This document shows positions 14,841-23,541 of a stretch of 24,946 nucleotides of DNA, piece by piece. Numbering within the stretch: the first letter of the stretch is position 1; every line of letters starts with the position of its first letter. The notes under the pieces are model-generated. The model was not told the DNA's origin, did not search any database, and saw nothing but the letters and a program-made list of their open reading frames with translations. The translations under genes were made by a program, and so were the position numbers. Source of the stretch: a virus; IMG/VR virus record IMGVR_UViG_3300005582_000096, positions 1-24,946 of that record, one strand, 5' to 3'.

Positions 14841-17800
14841 TGGTTGCAACAATTATTGCGTATGGAGCAAGTTTATTAACAGCAGCCGGGGCAAGCGCAG
14901 CATTTGCAACAGCAGCCGCTACTTTTGCTGTTAATTTTGCCGTCAGCTATGTTGTCAGTCGGGTGTTTGCGCCAAATGATCCATCAGCAAACCAACCCGT
15001 AGATCAGGGCGTTAGACAGCAGGTAGCACCCAATACCACCAACTCAATTCCAATTGTTTATGGCAGCGCCTTTATGGGCGGCACATTTGTCGATGCTGTT
15101 TTAACCACAGATCAGAAAACAATGTACTACGTGCTGGCAATCAGCAGCATTAGCCCCAATGGGCAATTTAGTTTTGATCGCACACAGTTTTATTACGGCG
15201 ATCGTTTGGTTGCTTTTGATGGCAGCGATTTAACCAAAGTTGTCAGCTTAACAGACGGTGCTGGCAATGTTGATACAAAAATCAATGGTTTTCTTTTTAT
15301 CAATTTGTACACTTCTACCAATGCAGGGGTAATCACAAACGTCACTGGCACAGCGCCAAGCACTTACATGGGCGGCTCTGACATTGCATCTGCTGAACGC
15401 TGGACAGGAACCCGGCAAATGAACGGGCTGGCCTTTGCAATTGTTAAACTTATTTACAGCCAAGATGCTGGCACAACAAATCTACAGCCAATTACCTTTA
15501 ACGTCACGCAAAATCTAAATGGCACTGGCGTTGCAAAACCTGGCGATGTTTGGGCAGATTATTTAGGCAATGATGTATACGGCGGCGGCATGGCGGCAGG
15601 TTTGATTGACAGCGCATCAGCCACGGCACTTAACACCTACTCAGATCAAACAATTACTTTTACTAATAGCAGTGGCAACCCTGCAACCCAGGCTAGGTAT
15701 CGCATCAACGGCGTCCTAGACACGGGGCAAAATGTCTTAGCTAACATCGATCGCATTATGCTGGCCTGCGATTCTTGGAATGCCTACAACGCAACTTTTG
15801 GTAAATGGTCAATTGTCATCAATAAAGCAGAAAGCACATCCTACGCTTTTGATGACACAAACATTATTGGTGAAATTAAAGTCAGTCTGACAGACATTAC
15901 AAATTCAATCAATCAAATTGAAGCGCAATTCCCTAACAAAGTAAACCGAGATCAACGGGATTTGGTTTATTTAGAAACCCCTGCTAATTTGCTATATGCC
16001 AACGAGCCGATCAATAAATTTTCTTGCAATTTTGACTTGATAAACGAGTCTGTGCAAGTTAGTTATCTGGCAAACCGAGTGCTTGAGCAGGCCAGAGAAG
16101 ATTTAATTGTTACCATCAACGCAGCATATCCGGCTATACAACTAGATGCTGGCGATGTGGTGTCAATTACAAACACTAGCTACGGCTGGAGTGCTAAGTT
16201 ATTTCGGGCAATGAAAGTCAGCGAGATATCGTTGCCAGACGGCAATCTTGGCGCAAGTTTAGAATTGTCAGAATACAACGCTGCCGTTTATGACGATGTT
16301 GCAATCACTCAATACAGCCCAGCACCTAATAGCAATCTGTCGTCTGCAAGTTTCTTTTCGGCACTTAGCGCACCAGTAGTAAGCGCATCACGCCCAACAA
16401 ACAATGTGCCGTCATTTGATATCCAAATTACAACGCCAAGCATAGGACGCACAACAAGACTGACATTGTTTTATTCCACATTTGCATCACCAACCGCAAG
16501 CCAGTGGACTTTGCTGGATACTTTTGTTTCGTCAGCATCAACACCATTGACGCCAAGCACGACATTTACATTTTTAAATTTGATACTGCCAGCAGGAACA
16601 TATTATTTTGGGTTTATTGCTGCAAACGATATTTCGCAATCGCAAATTAGCGGCACAAGTTCTGGGCTAGTGTGGGCACCTACGGGTACTGTAGGCACGC
16701 AAACGGCAATCGTGTATCTATACCAGTGGGCAAACAGCACGCCAGGCAATCCTAGCGGTAACTCAACGTGGACATGGGCAACCGCATCTAACGCATCGTA
16801 CACAGGCGGCAACGGCTGGACGGTAACAATACCTGCTAACCCGGGCACGGCAAGCACTTACCTTTGGCAAGCCAGCACCAGCATTTCAGCATCTGCCGGG
16901 ACGACAACGACAACTGTGTCATGGGCCAGCGGCTTTAGCGTGCAGGCAATCGCTCAGAACGGCGCTACAGGAAGCACAGGCGCAACAGGTGCCACAGGCG
17001 CTACAGGAAATACTGGCAACAGCGCAGTGATCTGCTACTCTATATACGCTGGCAATCCAACAGTCACCGGCTCGGCAGTAACGATTGCTGGGACGGGTTT
17101 GCCAAACACAACCAGCTTTTCGCCTACGTCTGCAACCGCATTTTCTTATGCCGTGCAAACCCCTGGCGCATCGCAGGCAATGTTTCAAAGCGATGGCATT
17201 TACTATCCAGTTGCTAATCAAACAATTTGGAACACGCCATACCTGTCTAATTTAAAAGTTGGCAATCTATCAGCAATTAGCGCCGATCTTGGAACAATTA
17301 CAGCAGGTTCAATAAGTTCCAACACCTATACAATGACATCGACAAATGGTTTTGTGATAAGACTAGGACAAAGTTCGGGTGCTGTTCCAATTGCATTAAA
17401 CATCACTGGAATTACTGTCAATGATTGGGCTATCCACACTTACGGCAGTATGCTGATCGGCGATATATTTAGTGGAAATATTCGCTCGGGATATATGTAT
17501 AGTTCAAATTCCAATGCGGCTTATACTGGCATATTTATGAATGCCCTTTGCAATAACGTTGGCATTTATGGACGAGGTAATGCATCATATGGGGGTGCTA
17601 GTCACGCAGTCTTGGGGCAATGCTTTGGTGGCGCTACAGGAAATTTAAATACAAGCGGCATTGTAGGCACCACAATAAATTACGATTTTTATGCAGACGG
17701 GGCAGGCGTTAACTATGGGCCATTTACGGGGGCGCACGATGCGCTCATACCTATAGATGCAACAATAACTGAAGGCGACATTGTTATAGATTGCGGAGTT

Positions 17801-18274
17801 GCAGCACGCAAAAATTTTAGCAACACAATATGTTTTGTGGAAACTAGCAGCAGCCCAAATCAAAAAGGCGTTGTGGGAATGTTGGTGGGAAGTTCACGGC
17901 TGCTTGATGTTGAATTTTTACCTGCTGCTTTAAAAGATGATCCAACAATTACTATTGAGACAGTCATGGAGATGGGCATAGAAACCGAACGTGAAATAGT
18001 AACCGTTAATCCAAAACCAGAAGTAGCATCCCTTGCACTTACGCACAAAGTTATTACGATGAATGCCTTGGGAGAAGGACAAATTAACGTATGCGGAGAA
18101 GGTGGCAACTTGCAAATTGGCGATATGATCGTAACAAGTTCAATGCCTGGCAAAGGTATGAAACAACCGGACGACATTGTTAGAAGCATAACAGTGGCAA
18201 AATCACGAGAAAATGTGACTTTTATTTCGTCAACTGAAGTTAAACAAGTTGCTTGCATCTATCTTTGCGGGTAG
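14840..18274 (+). CDS. Tail tip / host-specificity protein, gpJ-like
   Basis: This 1144-residue protein forms the tail tip and contacts the host receptor. An N-terminal hydrophobic Ala-rich segment (about 4-44) resembles the gpI-type tail assembly part. Then comes the tip body, with NSIPIVYGSAFMGGTFVDAV (about 70-89). The tip-ring signature is RYRINGVLDTGQNVLANIDR (about 289-308), followed by LDAGDVVSITNTSYGW (about 435-450) and VSEISLPDGNLGASLELSEY. An FN3-like segment (about 505-615) follows. A collagen-like Gly-Ala-Thr run covers about 708-725. Then LKVGNLSAISADLGTITAGS leads to a beta-rich adhesin region. The C-terminal domain (about 960-1144) starts FTGAHDALIPIDATITEGD and ends TEVKQVACIYLCG, a module I recall from many phage tail proteins. 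It starts in the TAATG overlap with the acetyltransferase. Confidence 0.88.
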   Translation: MVATIIAYGASLLTAAGASAAFATAAATFAVNFAVSYVVSRVFAPNDPSANQPVDQGVRQQVAPNTTNSIPIVYGSAFMGGTFVDAVLTTDQKTMYYVLAISSISPNGQFSFDRTQFYYGDRLVAFDGSDLTKVVSLTDGAGNVDTKINGFLFINLYTSTNAGVITNVTGTAPSTYMGGSDIASAERWTGTRQMNGLAFAIVKLIYSQDAGTTNLQPITFNVTQNLNGTGVAKPGDVWADYLGNDVYGGGMAAGLIDSASATALNTYSDQTITFTNSSGNPATQARYRINGVLDTGQNVLANIDRIMLACDSWNAYNATFGKWSIVINKAESTSYAFDDTNIIGEIKVSLTDITNSINQIEAQFPNKVNRDQRDLVYLETPANLLYANEPINKFSCNFDLINESVQVSYLANRVLEQAREDLIVTINAAYPAIQLDAGDVVSITNTSYGWSAKLFRAMKVSEISLPDGNLGASLELSEYNAAVYDDVAITQYSPAPNSNLSSASFFSALSAPVVSASRPTNNVPSFDIQITTPSIGRTTRLTLFYSTFASPTASQWTLLDTFVSSASTPLTPSTTFTFLNLILPAGTYYFGFIAANDISQSQISGTSSGLVWAPTGTVGTQTAIVYLYQWANSTPGNPSGNSTWTWATASNASYTGGNGWTVTIPANPGTASTYLWQASTSISASAGTTTTTVSWASGFSVQAIAQNGATGSTGATGATGATGNTGNSAVICYSIYAGNPTVTGSAVTIAGTGLPNTTSFSPTSATAFSYAVQTPGASQAMFQSDGIYYPVANQTIWNTPYLSNLKVGNLSAISADLGTITAGSISSNTYTMTSTNGFVIRLGQSSGAVPIALNITGITVNDWAIHTYGSMLIGDIFSGNIRSGYMYSSNSNAAYTGIFMNALCNNVGIYGRGNASYGGASHAVLGQCFGGATGNLNTSGIVGTTINYDFYADGAGVNYGPFTGAHDALIPIDATITEGDIVIDCGVAARKNFSNTICFVETSSSPNQKGVVGMLVGSSRLLDVEFLPAALKDDPTITIETVMEMGIETEREIVTVNPKPEVASLALTHKVITMNALGEGQINVCGEGGNLQIGDMIVTSSMPGKGMKQPDDIVRSITVAKSRENVTFISSTEVKQVACIYLCG
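16961..17014 (+). repeat. Collagen-like Gly-X-Y repeat in the tip protein
   Basis: Six Gly-X-Thr-type triplets (GAT GST GAT GAT GAT GNT; residues 708-725 of the tip protein) are coded by 9-base near-repeats of the GGCGCTACA kind. Such runs form triple helices and act as flexible, trimerising links between tip body and adhesin part. The codons vary, so the tract is not a fresh slippage product. Confidence 0.8.
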
Positions 18275-18296
18275 AATTACAGTACAAGAATCGTAG

Positions 18297-18314
18297 CCCT
18301 GCGAGTTAGCAGGG
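18297..18314 (+). promoter_or_regulatory. Hairpin in the gap before the fibre genes
   Basis: CCCTGC (18297-18302) and GCAGGG (18309-18314) pair around a 6-base loop GAGTTA. It lies 22 bases after the tip protein stop and 31 bases before the TTG start of the next gene. No T-tract follows, so it is not a normal intrinsic terminator. It could be an mRNA-processing or stability element at the border between tip gene and fibre genes. Confidence 0.4.
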
Positions 18315-18345
18315 AGCGTCACTACCCGAGGAAGGGGAATCAGTC

Positions 18346-18831
18346 TTGGCCATCTTTCACAAGAATACCCTGGCGCAAGTCAGCGGCTTTAGCAACAGCA
18401 TTATTGCTGGCGAGTTGGTTTACAACCAGCAAACGTACTGGAATCTTGCGCTTACCGATACGGCTGGCACTGCTGTTAATTTGACAGGGGCCACAATTGA
18501 TGCGTCAATTTTGCGCCGATCAGTCACAAACATCATTGACACTCGCAATGGGCTGACGTTTGATATTGCCGATTACACGGTTACCACGCCTAGCCCAATT
18601 GCTTTAACGATATCTAACCGTGTCAATGCCTCTGGCACGTTTACTTTGCTAATTGACGAGTCAACTTGGAGCGTGGCATCCAATGACACCCAGCTAGACA
18701 TAAATGCAGCAAACTGCGTGGGATTCAGCGGCAGACTAAAAATAGCTTTTCCCGCATCTGGTACAACGCCTGCTGATGACAGCATAATTTTCTTGCTGTT
18801 CTTGGTACGCTCAGATGGAGTGACAAACTGA
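18346..18831 (+). CDS. Tail fibre-associated beta protein (BppU-like N-terminus)
   Basis: This 161-residue beta protein is likely part of the fibre or tip attachment. It starts at a TTG with the strongest ribosome site of the region (GAGGAAGGGG, 8 bases upstream); no in-frame ATG is near. The stretch LVYNQQTYWNLALTDTAG (about 25-42), followed by GATIDASILRRS, looks like the beta-sandwich of baseplate upper proteins and of many fibre-linked proteins. FSGRLKIAFPASG and IFLLFLVRSDGVTN close the fold. Its stop overlaps the next start by one base (TGATG), so the two are coupled. The BppU link is a pattern judgement. Confidence 0.65.
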   Translation: MAIFHKNTLAQVSGFSNSIIAGELVYNQQTYWNLALTDTAGTAVNLTGATIDASILRRSVTNIIDTRNGLTFDIADYTVTTPSPIALTISNRVNASGTFTLLIDESTWSVASNDTQLDINAANCVGFSGRLKIAFPASGTTPADDSIIFLLFLVRSDGVTN

Positions 18832-19652
18832 TGGCTAATATCGCAGTTAGCGTTGCCGATGGCAACAACATCAACGTAGTTGTCACACCGCCAACGACTC
18901 AAATTGTTACGGTTGACAGAGGCGTGGCTGGCCCAACAGGTGCAGCAGGCGCTACTGGAGCAACAGGGGCCACTGGAGCCACGGGTGCCACGGGTGCCAC
19001 GGGAGCCACAGGCGCAGGCGTTGTTGTTGGTGGTACGGTGGGCCAGGTGCTTGCCAAATTAAGTTCAGTAGATTACGACACAAATTGGGTAACGGCTGGC
19101 GGCTTGGGCACTGTTACATCTGTCGCCACGGGCACAGGTTTGACAGGAGGCCCGATAACCACATCGGGCACGGTTGCTTTGGCAAACACAGCAGTTACTG
19201 CTGGCACCTACACATCAACAAATTTGACGGTAGATGCCCAAGGCCGAATCACAGCAGCATCAAGCGGTGGCGGCGGCGGGACAGTTACAAGTGTTGCCGC
19301 TACAGTACCATCTTTTTTATCGGTTGCTGGCTCGCCAATCACCACGTCAGGAACGATTGCAATTAGCTATTCGGGCACGGCTTTGCCAATCGCAAATGGT
19401 GGTACAGGAGCAACATCAGCGGCAACGGCTCTTACTGCGCTTGGCGCTTACGCAGCAACCAACCCGTCAGGATTTACTAGCACGCAATACGCCACAATCT
19501 CAAACGACACCACAACTAATGCAGTGCGTTATCCATTATTTGCTGATGCGACAAGTGGTAATTTGACAACCGGCTACGCATCCTCTACAAAATTAAAATA
19601 CAACCCGTCTACAGGTGCGTTAACGGTTTCTCAACTAATTATTGGCCCGTAA
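18831..19652 (+). CDS. Tail fibre protein with collagen-like run
   Basis: This 273-residue Gly/Thr/Ala-rich fibre has the N-terminus MANIAVSVADGNNINVVV, then a Gly-Pro-Thr/Gly-Ala-Thr collagen-like run (about 34-63). Beta-repeat modules follow: [19 protein letters not shown] and LTVDAQGRITAASSG (about 93-146), then [19 protein letters not shown] and LPIANGGTGATSA. It ends KYNPSTGALTVSQLIIGP. The module at 93-146 recurs with the same 54-residue length in the next gene. GGAG stands 10 bases before the start. The next fibre gene is in the same frame, separated by only TAA AAA ATC. Thus this may be the first part of a longer fibre. Confidence 0.78.
   Translation: MANIAVSVADGNNINVVVTPPTTQIVTVDRGVAGPTGAAGATGATGATGATGATGATGATGAGVVVGGTVGQVLAKLSSVDYDTNWVTAGGLGTVTSVATGTGLTGGPITTSGTVALANTAVTAGTYTSTNLTVDAQGRITAASSGGGGGTVTSVAATVPSFLSVAGSPITTSGTIAISYSGTALPIANGGTGATSAATALTALGAYAATNPSGFTSTQYATISNDTTTNAVRYPLFADATSGNLTTGYASSTKLKYNPSTGALTVSQLIIGP
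18930..19019 (+). repeat. Collagen-like triplet repeat in the fibre
   Basis: Ten Gly-X-Y triplets in a row (GPT GAA, then GAT units, ending GAG) are coded by imperfect 9-base repeats such as GGTGCCACG, with two identical copies side by side near 18975-18995. The near-identical units could change number by slippage, changing fibre length. Confidence 0.8.
19107..19268 (+). repeat. Fibre repeat module A, copy 1
   Basis: This 54-codon module begins [19 protein letters not shown] and ends VDAQGRITAASSG. It matches copy 2 at 20100-20261 in the next gene, at the same length with only about seven amino-acid changes. The DNA differs at many third positions, so the copies are old or kept by selection at protein level. 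Confidence 0.85.
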
Positions 19653-19658
19653 AAAATC

Positions 19659-21884
19659 ATGGGAAAAATTACATTTGAATCTGCGCTCGGGGGCGTTGCC
19701 GATTTAGTCGGCCCCTCTACCGCAACAACCGTAACGCTTAATTTGCCTGCAACGTCTGGAAATATTGTTGGCACAGGCTCTACTGGTGTTGTCACAACAG
19801 CAATGATCTCGGGACAAATTGCGGTAGCGCAAGGCGGCACAGGCGTGGCTACCAGTACCGGCACAGGCTCAGTTGTCCTTAATACATCACCGACTTTGAT
19901 AACCCCGGCACTTGGCACACCGGCATCTGGGGTATTAACAAACGCAACCGGCCTGCCTTTAACGACAGCAGTCACTGGCATATTGCCGGTAGCAAACGGC
20001 GGCTCTGGCACCGCAACGCCTGCAATCGTCGCAGGTACAAACGTGACAGTAAGCGGTGCTTGGCCCAATCAAACCATTAACTCAACAGCAAGCGGCAGCG
20101 GCACAGTCACTAGTGTGGCAACCGGCACTGGTTTGACAGGTGGGCCAATTACCACAACCGGCACTGTAGCCCTTGCAAACACTGCTGTTACCGCAGGAAG
20201 CTATACCGCAGCTAACATTACTGTTGATGCCCAAGGACGGCTTACAGCGGCTGCAAGTGGCTCTGCTGGAGGCGGCACAGTCACATCTGTTTCGGTAGTG
20301 TCGGCAAATGGATTAGCTGGCACTGTTGCTACTGCAACATCAACGCCTGCAATCACTTTGTCAACCAGCGTGACAGGCGTGCTAAAAGGCAACGGCACAG
20401 CAATCAGCGCAGCAACCGCAGGCACAGACTATCTAGCCCCTGGCGGCGCACTTGGCACACCGGCTAGTGGCACGCTAACCAACGCCACGGGGTTGCCGTT
20501 ATCTACAGGCGTGACAGGAAATTTGCCGGTAACTAATCTCAACTCAGGAACATCTGCAACTGCAAGCACATTTTGGCGTGGTGATGGTATTTGGGCTACG
20601 CCGCCCGATGTAGACACAGGAATTACACAGCTAACTGGCGGGGTAATTGCTGGCCCTGGAAATGGAAGTCAAATTGCAACAGTAGTAACCAACGCAAATT
20701 TAACAGGGGATGTAACCTCAATTGGCAATGCAACAACTTTGGTAGCTATTCCAGCTATTAGCGGCGCAAATTTAACCAACCTAACAGCAGCTAATATTGC
20801 AGCAGGAACGGCTGGCATTAACATTTCTGGCAATGCTGCCACGGTTACGACTAATGCAAATCTTACTGGCCCAATAACCTCAACAGGCAATGCAACAGCA
20901 GTAGCTGCACAAACTGGGACAGGTTCCACATTTGTCATGCAGGCCAGCCCAACGCTGACAACTCCTAACCTTGGTACTCCTTCAGTAGCGGTGCTAACCA
21001 GCGCAACCGGGTTGCCGTTAAGCACTGGGGTGACAGGTACTTTGCCGGTAGCAAACGGCGGCACAGGTACAACGACTCCTAGCATTGTGGCTGGCACTAA
21101 TGTGACGGTATCAGGCACGTGGCCCAATCAAACAATTAATTCCACTGCTAGTAGTTCTGGCACAGTTACCAGCGTAGATGTTTCTGGCGGCACAACAGGC
21201 TTAACTACATCGGGTGGGCCAATTACTACGTCTGGGACAGTTACTTTAGCAGGAACATTAGCGGTTGCAAATGGAGGTACGGGAACAACAACTCCAAGTA
21301 TTGTTGCGGGGACAAACGTAACCGTTACAGGCACTTGGCCTAATCAAACTGTAAATTCAACTGCAAGCGGATCAGGAACAGTCACTAGCGTTGCAGCAAC
21401 AGTTCCAAGTGTTTTTAGCATTTCTGGCTCACCAATTACAACCTCTGGCACGCTGGCAATAACTTACTCTGGCACTGCATTGCCCGTAGTAAACGGCGGC
21501 ACGGGAGTGACGACAAGCACGGGCACTGGCGATAATGTTTTATCAACGTCACCGACTTTAATTACGCCTATTCTTGGCACGCCAACATCTGGCACGCTTA
21601 CCAATGCTACGGGTTTGCCATTAACTACAGGCGTGACAGGCAATCTTCCGGTAACTAATCTTAATTCTGGAACATCTGCAAGTTCAAGCACATTTTGGCG
21701 TGGTGATGGTGTTTGGGCCACAGTGTCTGGCGGCGGCGCAACGCCAATTGTGGAAAATGAAAACACAATCTCGGCAAATAGAACCATTACGGTTGGCAGC
21801 AACGGCATGAGCGTGGGCTATATGACTGTAAACACTGGCGTATCGGTAACAGTGCAGCCAAATCAGCGCTGGGTAGTACTTTAA
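19659..21884 (+). CDS. Long repetitive tail fibre protein
   Basis: The 741 residues are almost wholly Gly/Thr/Ala/Val/Asn-rich beta repeats. The opening is [18 protein letters not shown] followed by [15 protein letters not shown], a phrase that in related fibres normally lies inside a longer protein. Repeat types are module A (about 148-201), module B ([16 protein letters not shown], about 206-261) and three copies of [20 protein letters not shown] (about 109, 462 and 533). Two copies of a unit end in [12 protein letters not shown] (about 306 and 680). C-terminal [20 protein letters not shown] looks like a closing beta cap. No clear ribosome site lies before the ATG at 19659. It likely forms the elongated shaft of a trimeric side or tip fibre. 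Confidence 0.78.
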   Translation: MGKITFESALGGVADLVGPSTATTVTLNLPATSGNIVGTGSTGVVTTAMISGQIAVAQGGTGVATSTGTGSVVLNTSPTLITPALGTPASGVLTNATGLPLTTAVTGILPVANGGSGTATPAIVAGTNVTVSGAWPNQTINSTASGSGTVTSVATGTGLTGGPITTTGTVALANTAVTAGSYTAANITVDAQGRLTAAASGSAGGGTVTSVSVVSANGLAGTVATATSTPAITLSTSVTGVLKGNGTAISAATAGTDYLAPGGALGTPASGTLTNATGLPLSTGVTGNLPVTNLNSGTSATASTFWRGDGIWATPPDVDTGITQLTGGVIAGPGNGSQIATVVTNANLTGDVTSIGNATTLVAIPAISGANLTNLTAANIAAGTAGINISGNAATVTTNANLTGPITSTGNATAVAAQTGTGSTFVMQASPTLTTPNLGTPSVAVLTSATGLPLSTGVTGTLPVANGGTGTTTPSIVAGTNVTVSGTWPNQTINSTASSSGTVTSVDVSGGTTGLTTSGGPITTSGTVTLAGTLAVANGGTGTTTPSIVAGTNVTVTGTWPNQTVNSTASGSGTVTSVAATVPSVFSISGSPITTSGTLAITYSGTALPVVNGGTGVTTSTGTGDNVLSTSPTLITPILGTPTSGTLTNATGLPLTTGVTGNLPVTNLNSGTSASSSTFWRGDGVWATVSGGGATPIVENENTISANRTITVGSNGMSVGYMTVNTGVSVTVQPNQRWVVL
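20100..20261 (+). repeat. Fibre repeat module A, copy 2
   Basis: This 54-codon unit begins [19 protein letters not shown] and ends [13 protein letters not shown]. It is the partner of the unit at 19107-19268 in the gene before, in the same order and length. Confidence 0.85.
20274..20441 (+). repeat. Fibre repeat module B, copy 1
   Basis: This 56-codon unit ([19 protein letters not shown] ... GTDYLAP) recurs at the same length at 22057-22224 in another fibre gene, with roughly nine to ten amino-acid changes. Confidence 0.85.
20451..20600 (+). repeat. Fibre repeat module D, copy 1 (with copy 2 at 21573-21722)
   Basis: The unit [20 protein letters not shown] ... [12 protein letters not shown] occurs twice in the long fibre. 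Copy 2 at 21573-21722 keeps 50-codon length and most residues, while third positions differ. A partial third version ([20 protein letters not shown]) lies near 19911-19970. Confidence 0.75.
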
Positions 21885-21900
21885 TTTTTGGAGCAATAAA

Positions 21901-22674
21901 ATGGCAGTGATTATTAACGGCAACAACACGCCCACGGCTGGCGGGGTTGGCTACGGCAATGCGACTGAATTAGCGTTTACAGCAGCAGGAACAGCAGGCC
22001 AAGTATTAACCTCGGCAGGCGCATCTGCTCCAACGTGGGCAACGCCAACTGCTGGCGGTACAGTTACAAGCGCAAGTGTTGTATCTGCTAATGGCTTTGC
22101 AGGAACAGTAGCAACCGCAACTACCACACCAGCTATTACGCTTACTACATCTATCACAGGTGTTTTAAAAGGCAATGCAACGGCAATATCGGCGGCAGTA
22201 GCGGGAACAGATTATGTAACTCCAACAGGCACAGAGACGCTAACTAACAAAACCCTAACAAGCCCAACATTAACAACGCCTGCGCTGGGTACGCCAGCCA
22301 GCGGAACATTGAGTTTTTGCACTGTTGACGGAACGGATGAAGTAGGCTTTAGAAACATTCCGATCAACAGCAACAGCGCAGCATACACAACAGTTCTGGC
22401 AGACTCAGGTAAAGTAATCTTCCACCCTTCAACAGACGCAAATGCAAGGACATTTACCATTCCTGCAAACGCATCAGTTGCCTACCCACTAGGCACAGCA
22501 ATTACTTTTATCAATATGACAAGCCAAGTGGTAACTATTGCGATTACCACAGATACCATGTATCTAAGTTCAACAGGCACCACAGGATCACGCAGTTTGG
22601 CTCAATACGGCTCAGCAACCGCAATTAAGATGACTAGCACAACTTGGTTAATTAGCGGGAGTGGATTAACATGA
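21901..22674 (+). CDS. Tail fibre protein sharing repeat module B
   Basis: This 257-residue fibre protein has the N-terminus MAVIINGNNTPTAGGVGYGN, then TAGQVLTSAGASAPTWATP, a phrase common in marine and freshwater phage fibres. Module B follows (residues 53-108, shared with the long fibre), then TETLTNKTLTSPTLTTPALG, another widespread fibre phrase. The C-terminal half is a distinct beta domain (SKVIF-like strand GKVIFHPSTDANARTFTIP, about 175-193, ending WLISGSGLT), a likely head or capping domain. The ribosome site TTGGAG lies 8 bases before the start. It overlaps the next gene by four bases. Confidence 0.75.
   Translation: MAVIINGNNTPTAGGVGYGNATELAFTAAGTAGQVLTSAGASAPTWATPTAGGTVTSASVVSANGFAGTVATATTTPAITLTTSITGVLKGNATAISAAVAGTDYVTPTGTETLTNKTLTSPTLTTPALGTPASGTLSFCTVDGTDEVGFRNIPINSNSAAYTTVLADSGKVIFHPSTDANARTFTIPANASVAYPLGTAITFINMTSQVVTIAITTDTMYLSSTGTTGSRSLAQYGSATAIKMTSTTWLISGSGLT
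22057..22224 (+). repeat. Fibre repeat module B, copy 2
   Basis: This 56-codon unit (GTVTSASVVSANGFAGTVA ... GTDYVTP) matches copy 1 at 20274-20441. It lies in a different gene and frame. Confidence 0.85.
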
Positions 22675-23534
22675 GCGGCGCACTTCAAGCGGTTTATAAA
22701 AATTTAAGATCATTTGGCGGTGGCGTAACGCCCACAGTTGAATACCTGATAGTGGCTGGTGGTGGAGGTGGCGACACAAATCGTGGCGGCGGCGGTGGTG
22801 CTGGTGGTTATTCAACCGCATCTGGCTTTGCAGTTGCTGCAAATAATCAAATTACAGTTACGGTTGGTGCTGGTGGTAATGCTGGTACTACGGCAGGTGG
22901 AAATTCAACTAACGGTGGCTCCTCTGTGGTTGCCGCCGTGCCCGTAACCATTACCTCAGCAGGGGGTGGACGCGGTGGTTATGGCGCCAGCGCTGGTCAA
23001 AACGGTGGGTCTGGTGGAGGCGGAGGCGGCTCTGGTGCACCTGGAAGCCCAAGAACATTTACCGGCTTTGGTACAGGAACTGCTGGGCAAGGCAATAATG
23101 GGGGGCAAGGTGCAAATGCAGGTGGTGGTGGTGGTGGTGCCGGTGCTGTTGGCTCTAGTGTTGCGTCAAACTCTACATCAGTAGGAGGAGCCGGAGGTGT
23201 TGGACTAGCATCTGCTATTTCCGGTACATCAATATACTATGCTGGTGGTGGTGGTGGTGCCGGTTTAGGTGCTGGAGGCACCGGCGGCGGCGGGGATGGT
23301 GGTGCATATAGCGCTGGGCCGGGAACTGCTGGAACTGCAAATACTGGCGGCGGCGGCGGCGGTGGCGGCGACAGTGGCACCGTAAATGGTGGAGCAGGTG
23401 GTAGTGGCATTGTAATTATTCGCTATGCAGACATTTATGCAGCAGCAACAGCAACAACCGGTTCACCAACAATTACAGTAGCCGGTGGTTACAGAGTCTA
23501 CAAGTGGACAGGCAACGGCACAATTACTTTTTAA
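22671..23534 (+). CDS. Glycine-rich adhesin-like fibre tip protein
   Basis: The 287 residues are extremely Gly-rich. After a 23-residue leader the body starts with VEYLIVAGGGGGDTN. It then alternates short beta strands (for example NQITVTVGAGGNAG, about 61-74) with many runs of 4-8 Gly. The end is GGSGIVIIRYADIYAAAT (about 243-260) and a last strand GGYRVYKWTGNGTITF. This glycine-rich pattern is widespread in phage tail proteins. Polyglycine-II sandwiches with variable loops are known in phage S16 gp38, a receptor-binding tip, so receptor contact is plausible. It is the last large fibre gene before the small fibre-linked gene. Confidence 0.75.
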   Translation: MSGALQAVYKNLRSFGGGVTPTVEYLIVAGGGGGDTNRGGGGGAGGYSTASGFAVAANNQITVTVGAGGNAGTTAGGNSTNGGSSVVAAVPVTITSAGGGRGGYGASAGQNGGSGGGGGGSGAPGSPRTFTGFGTGTAGQGNNGGQGANAGGGGGGAGAVGSSVASNSTSVGGAGGVGLASAISGTSIYYAGGGGGAGLGAGGTGGGGDGGAYSAGPGTAGTANTGGGGGGGGDSGTVNGGAGGSGIVIIRYADIYAAATATTGSPTITVAGGYRVYKWTGNGTITF

Positions 23535-23541
23535 AAATATC

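Noticed and set aside
17860-18258. Reverse-strand ORF of 132 codons opposite the tip protein C-terminus
   Set aside because: It is antisense to a conserved domain that I recognise on the + strand; no ribosome site.
18880-19566. Small forward ORFs in other frames inside the fibre gene (60, 93 and 110 codons)
   Set aside because: They are frame shadows of low-complexity fibre DNA; Gln/Arg- or His/Cys-rich translations with no ribosome site.
19631-20068. Reverse-strand ORFs over the fibre repeats (for example 145, 152 and 114 codons)
   Set aside because: Open antisense frames arise from the Thr/Gly/Ala-rich, TAA-poor repeat DNA; the Val/Pro-rich translations repeat with the fibre units.
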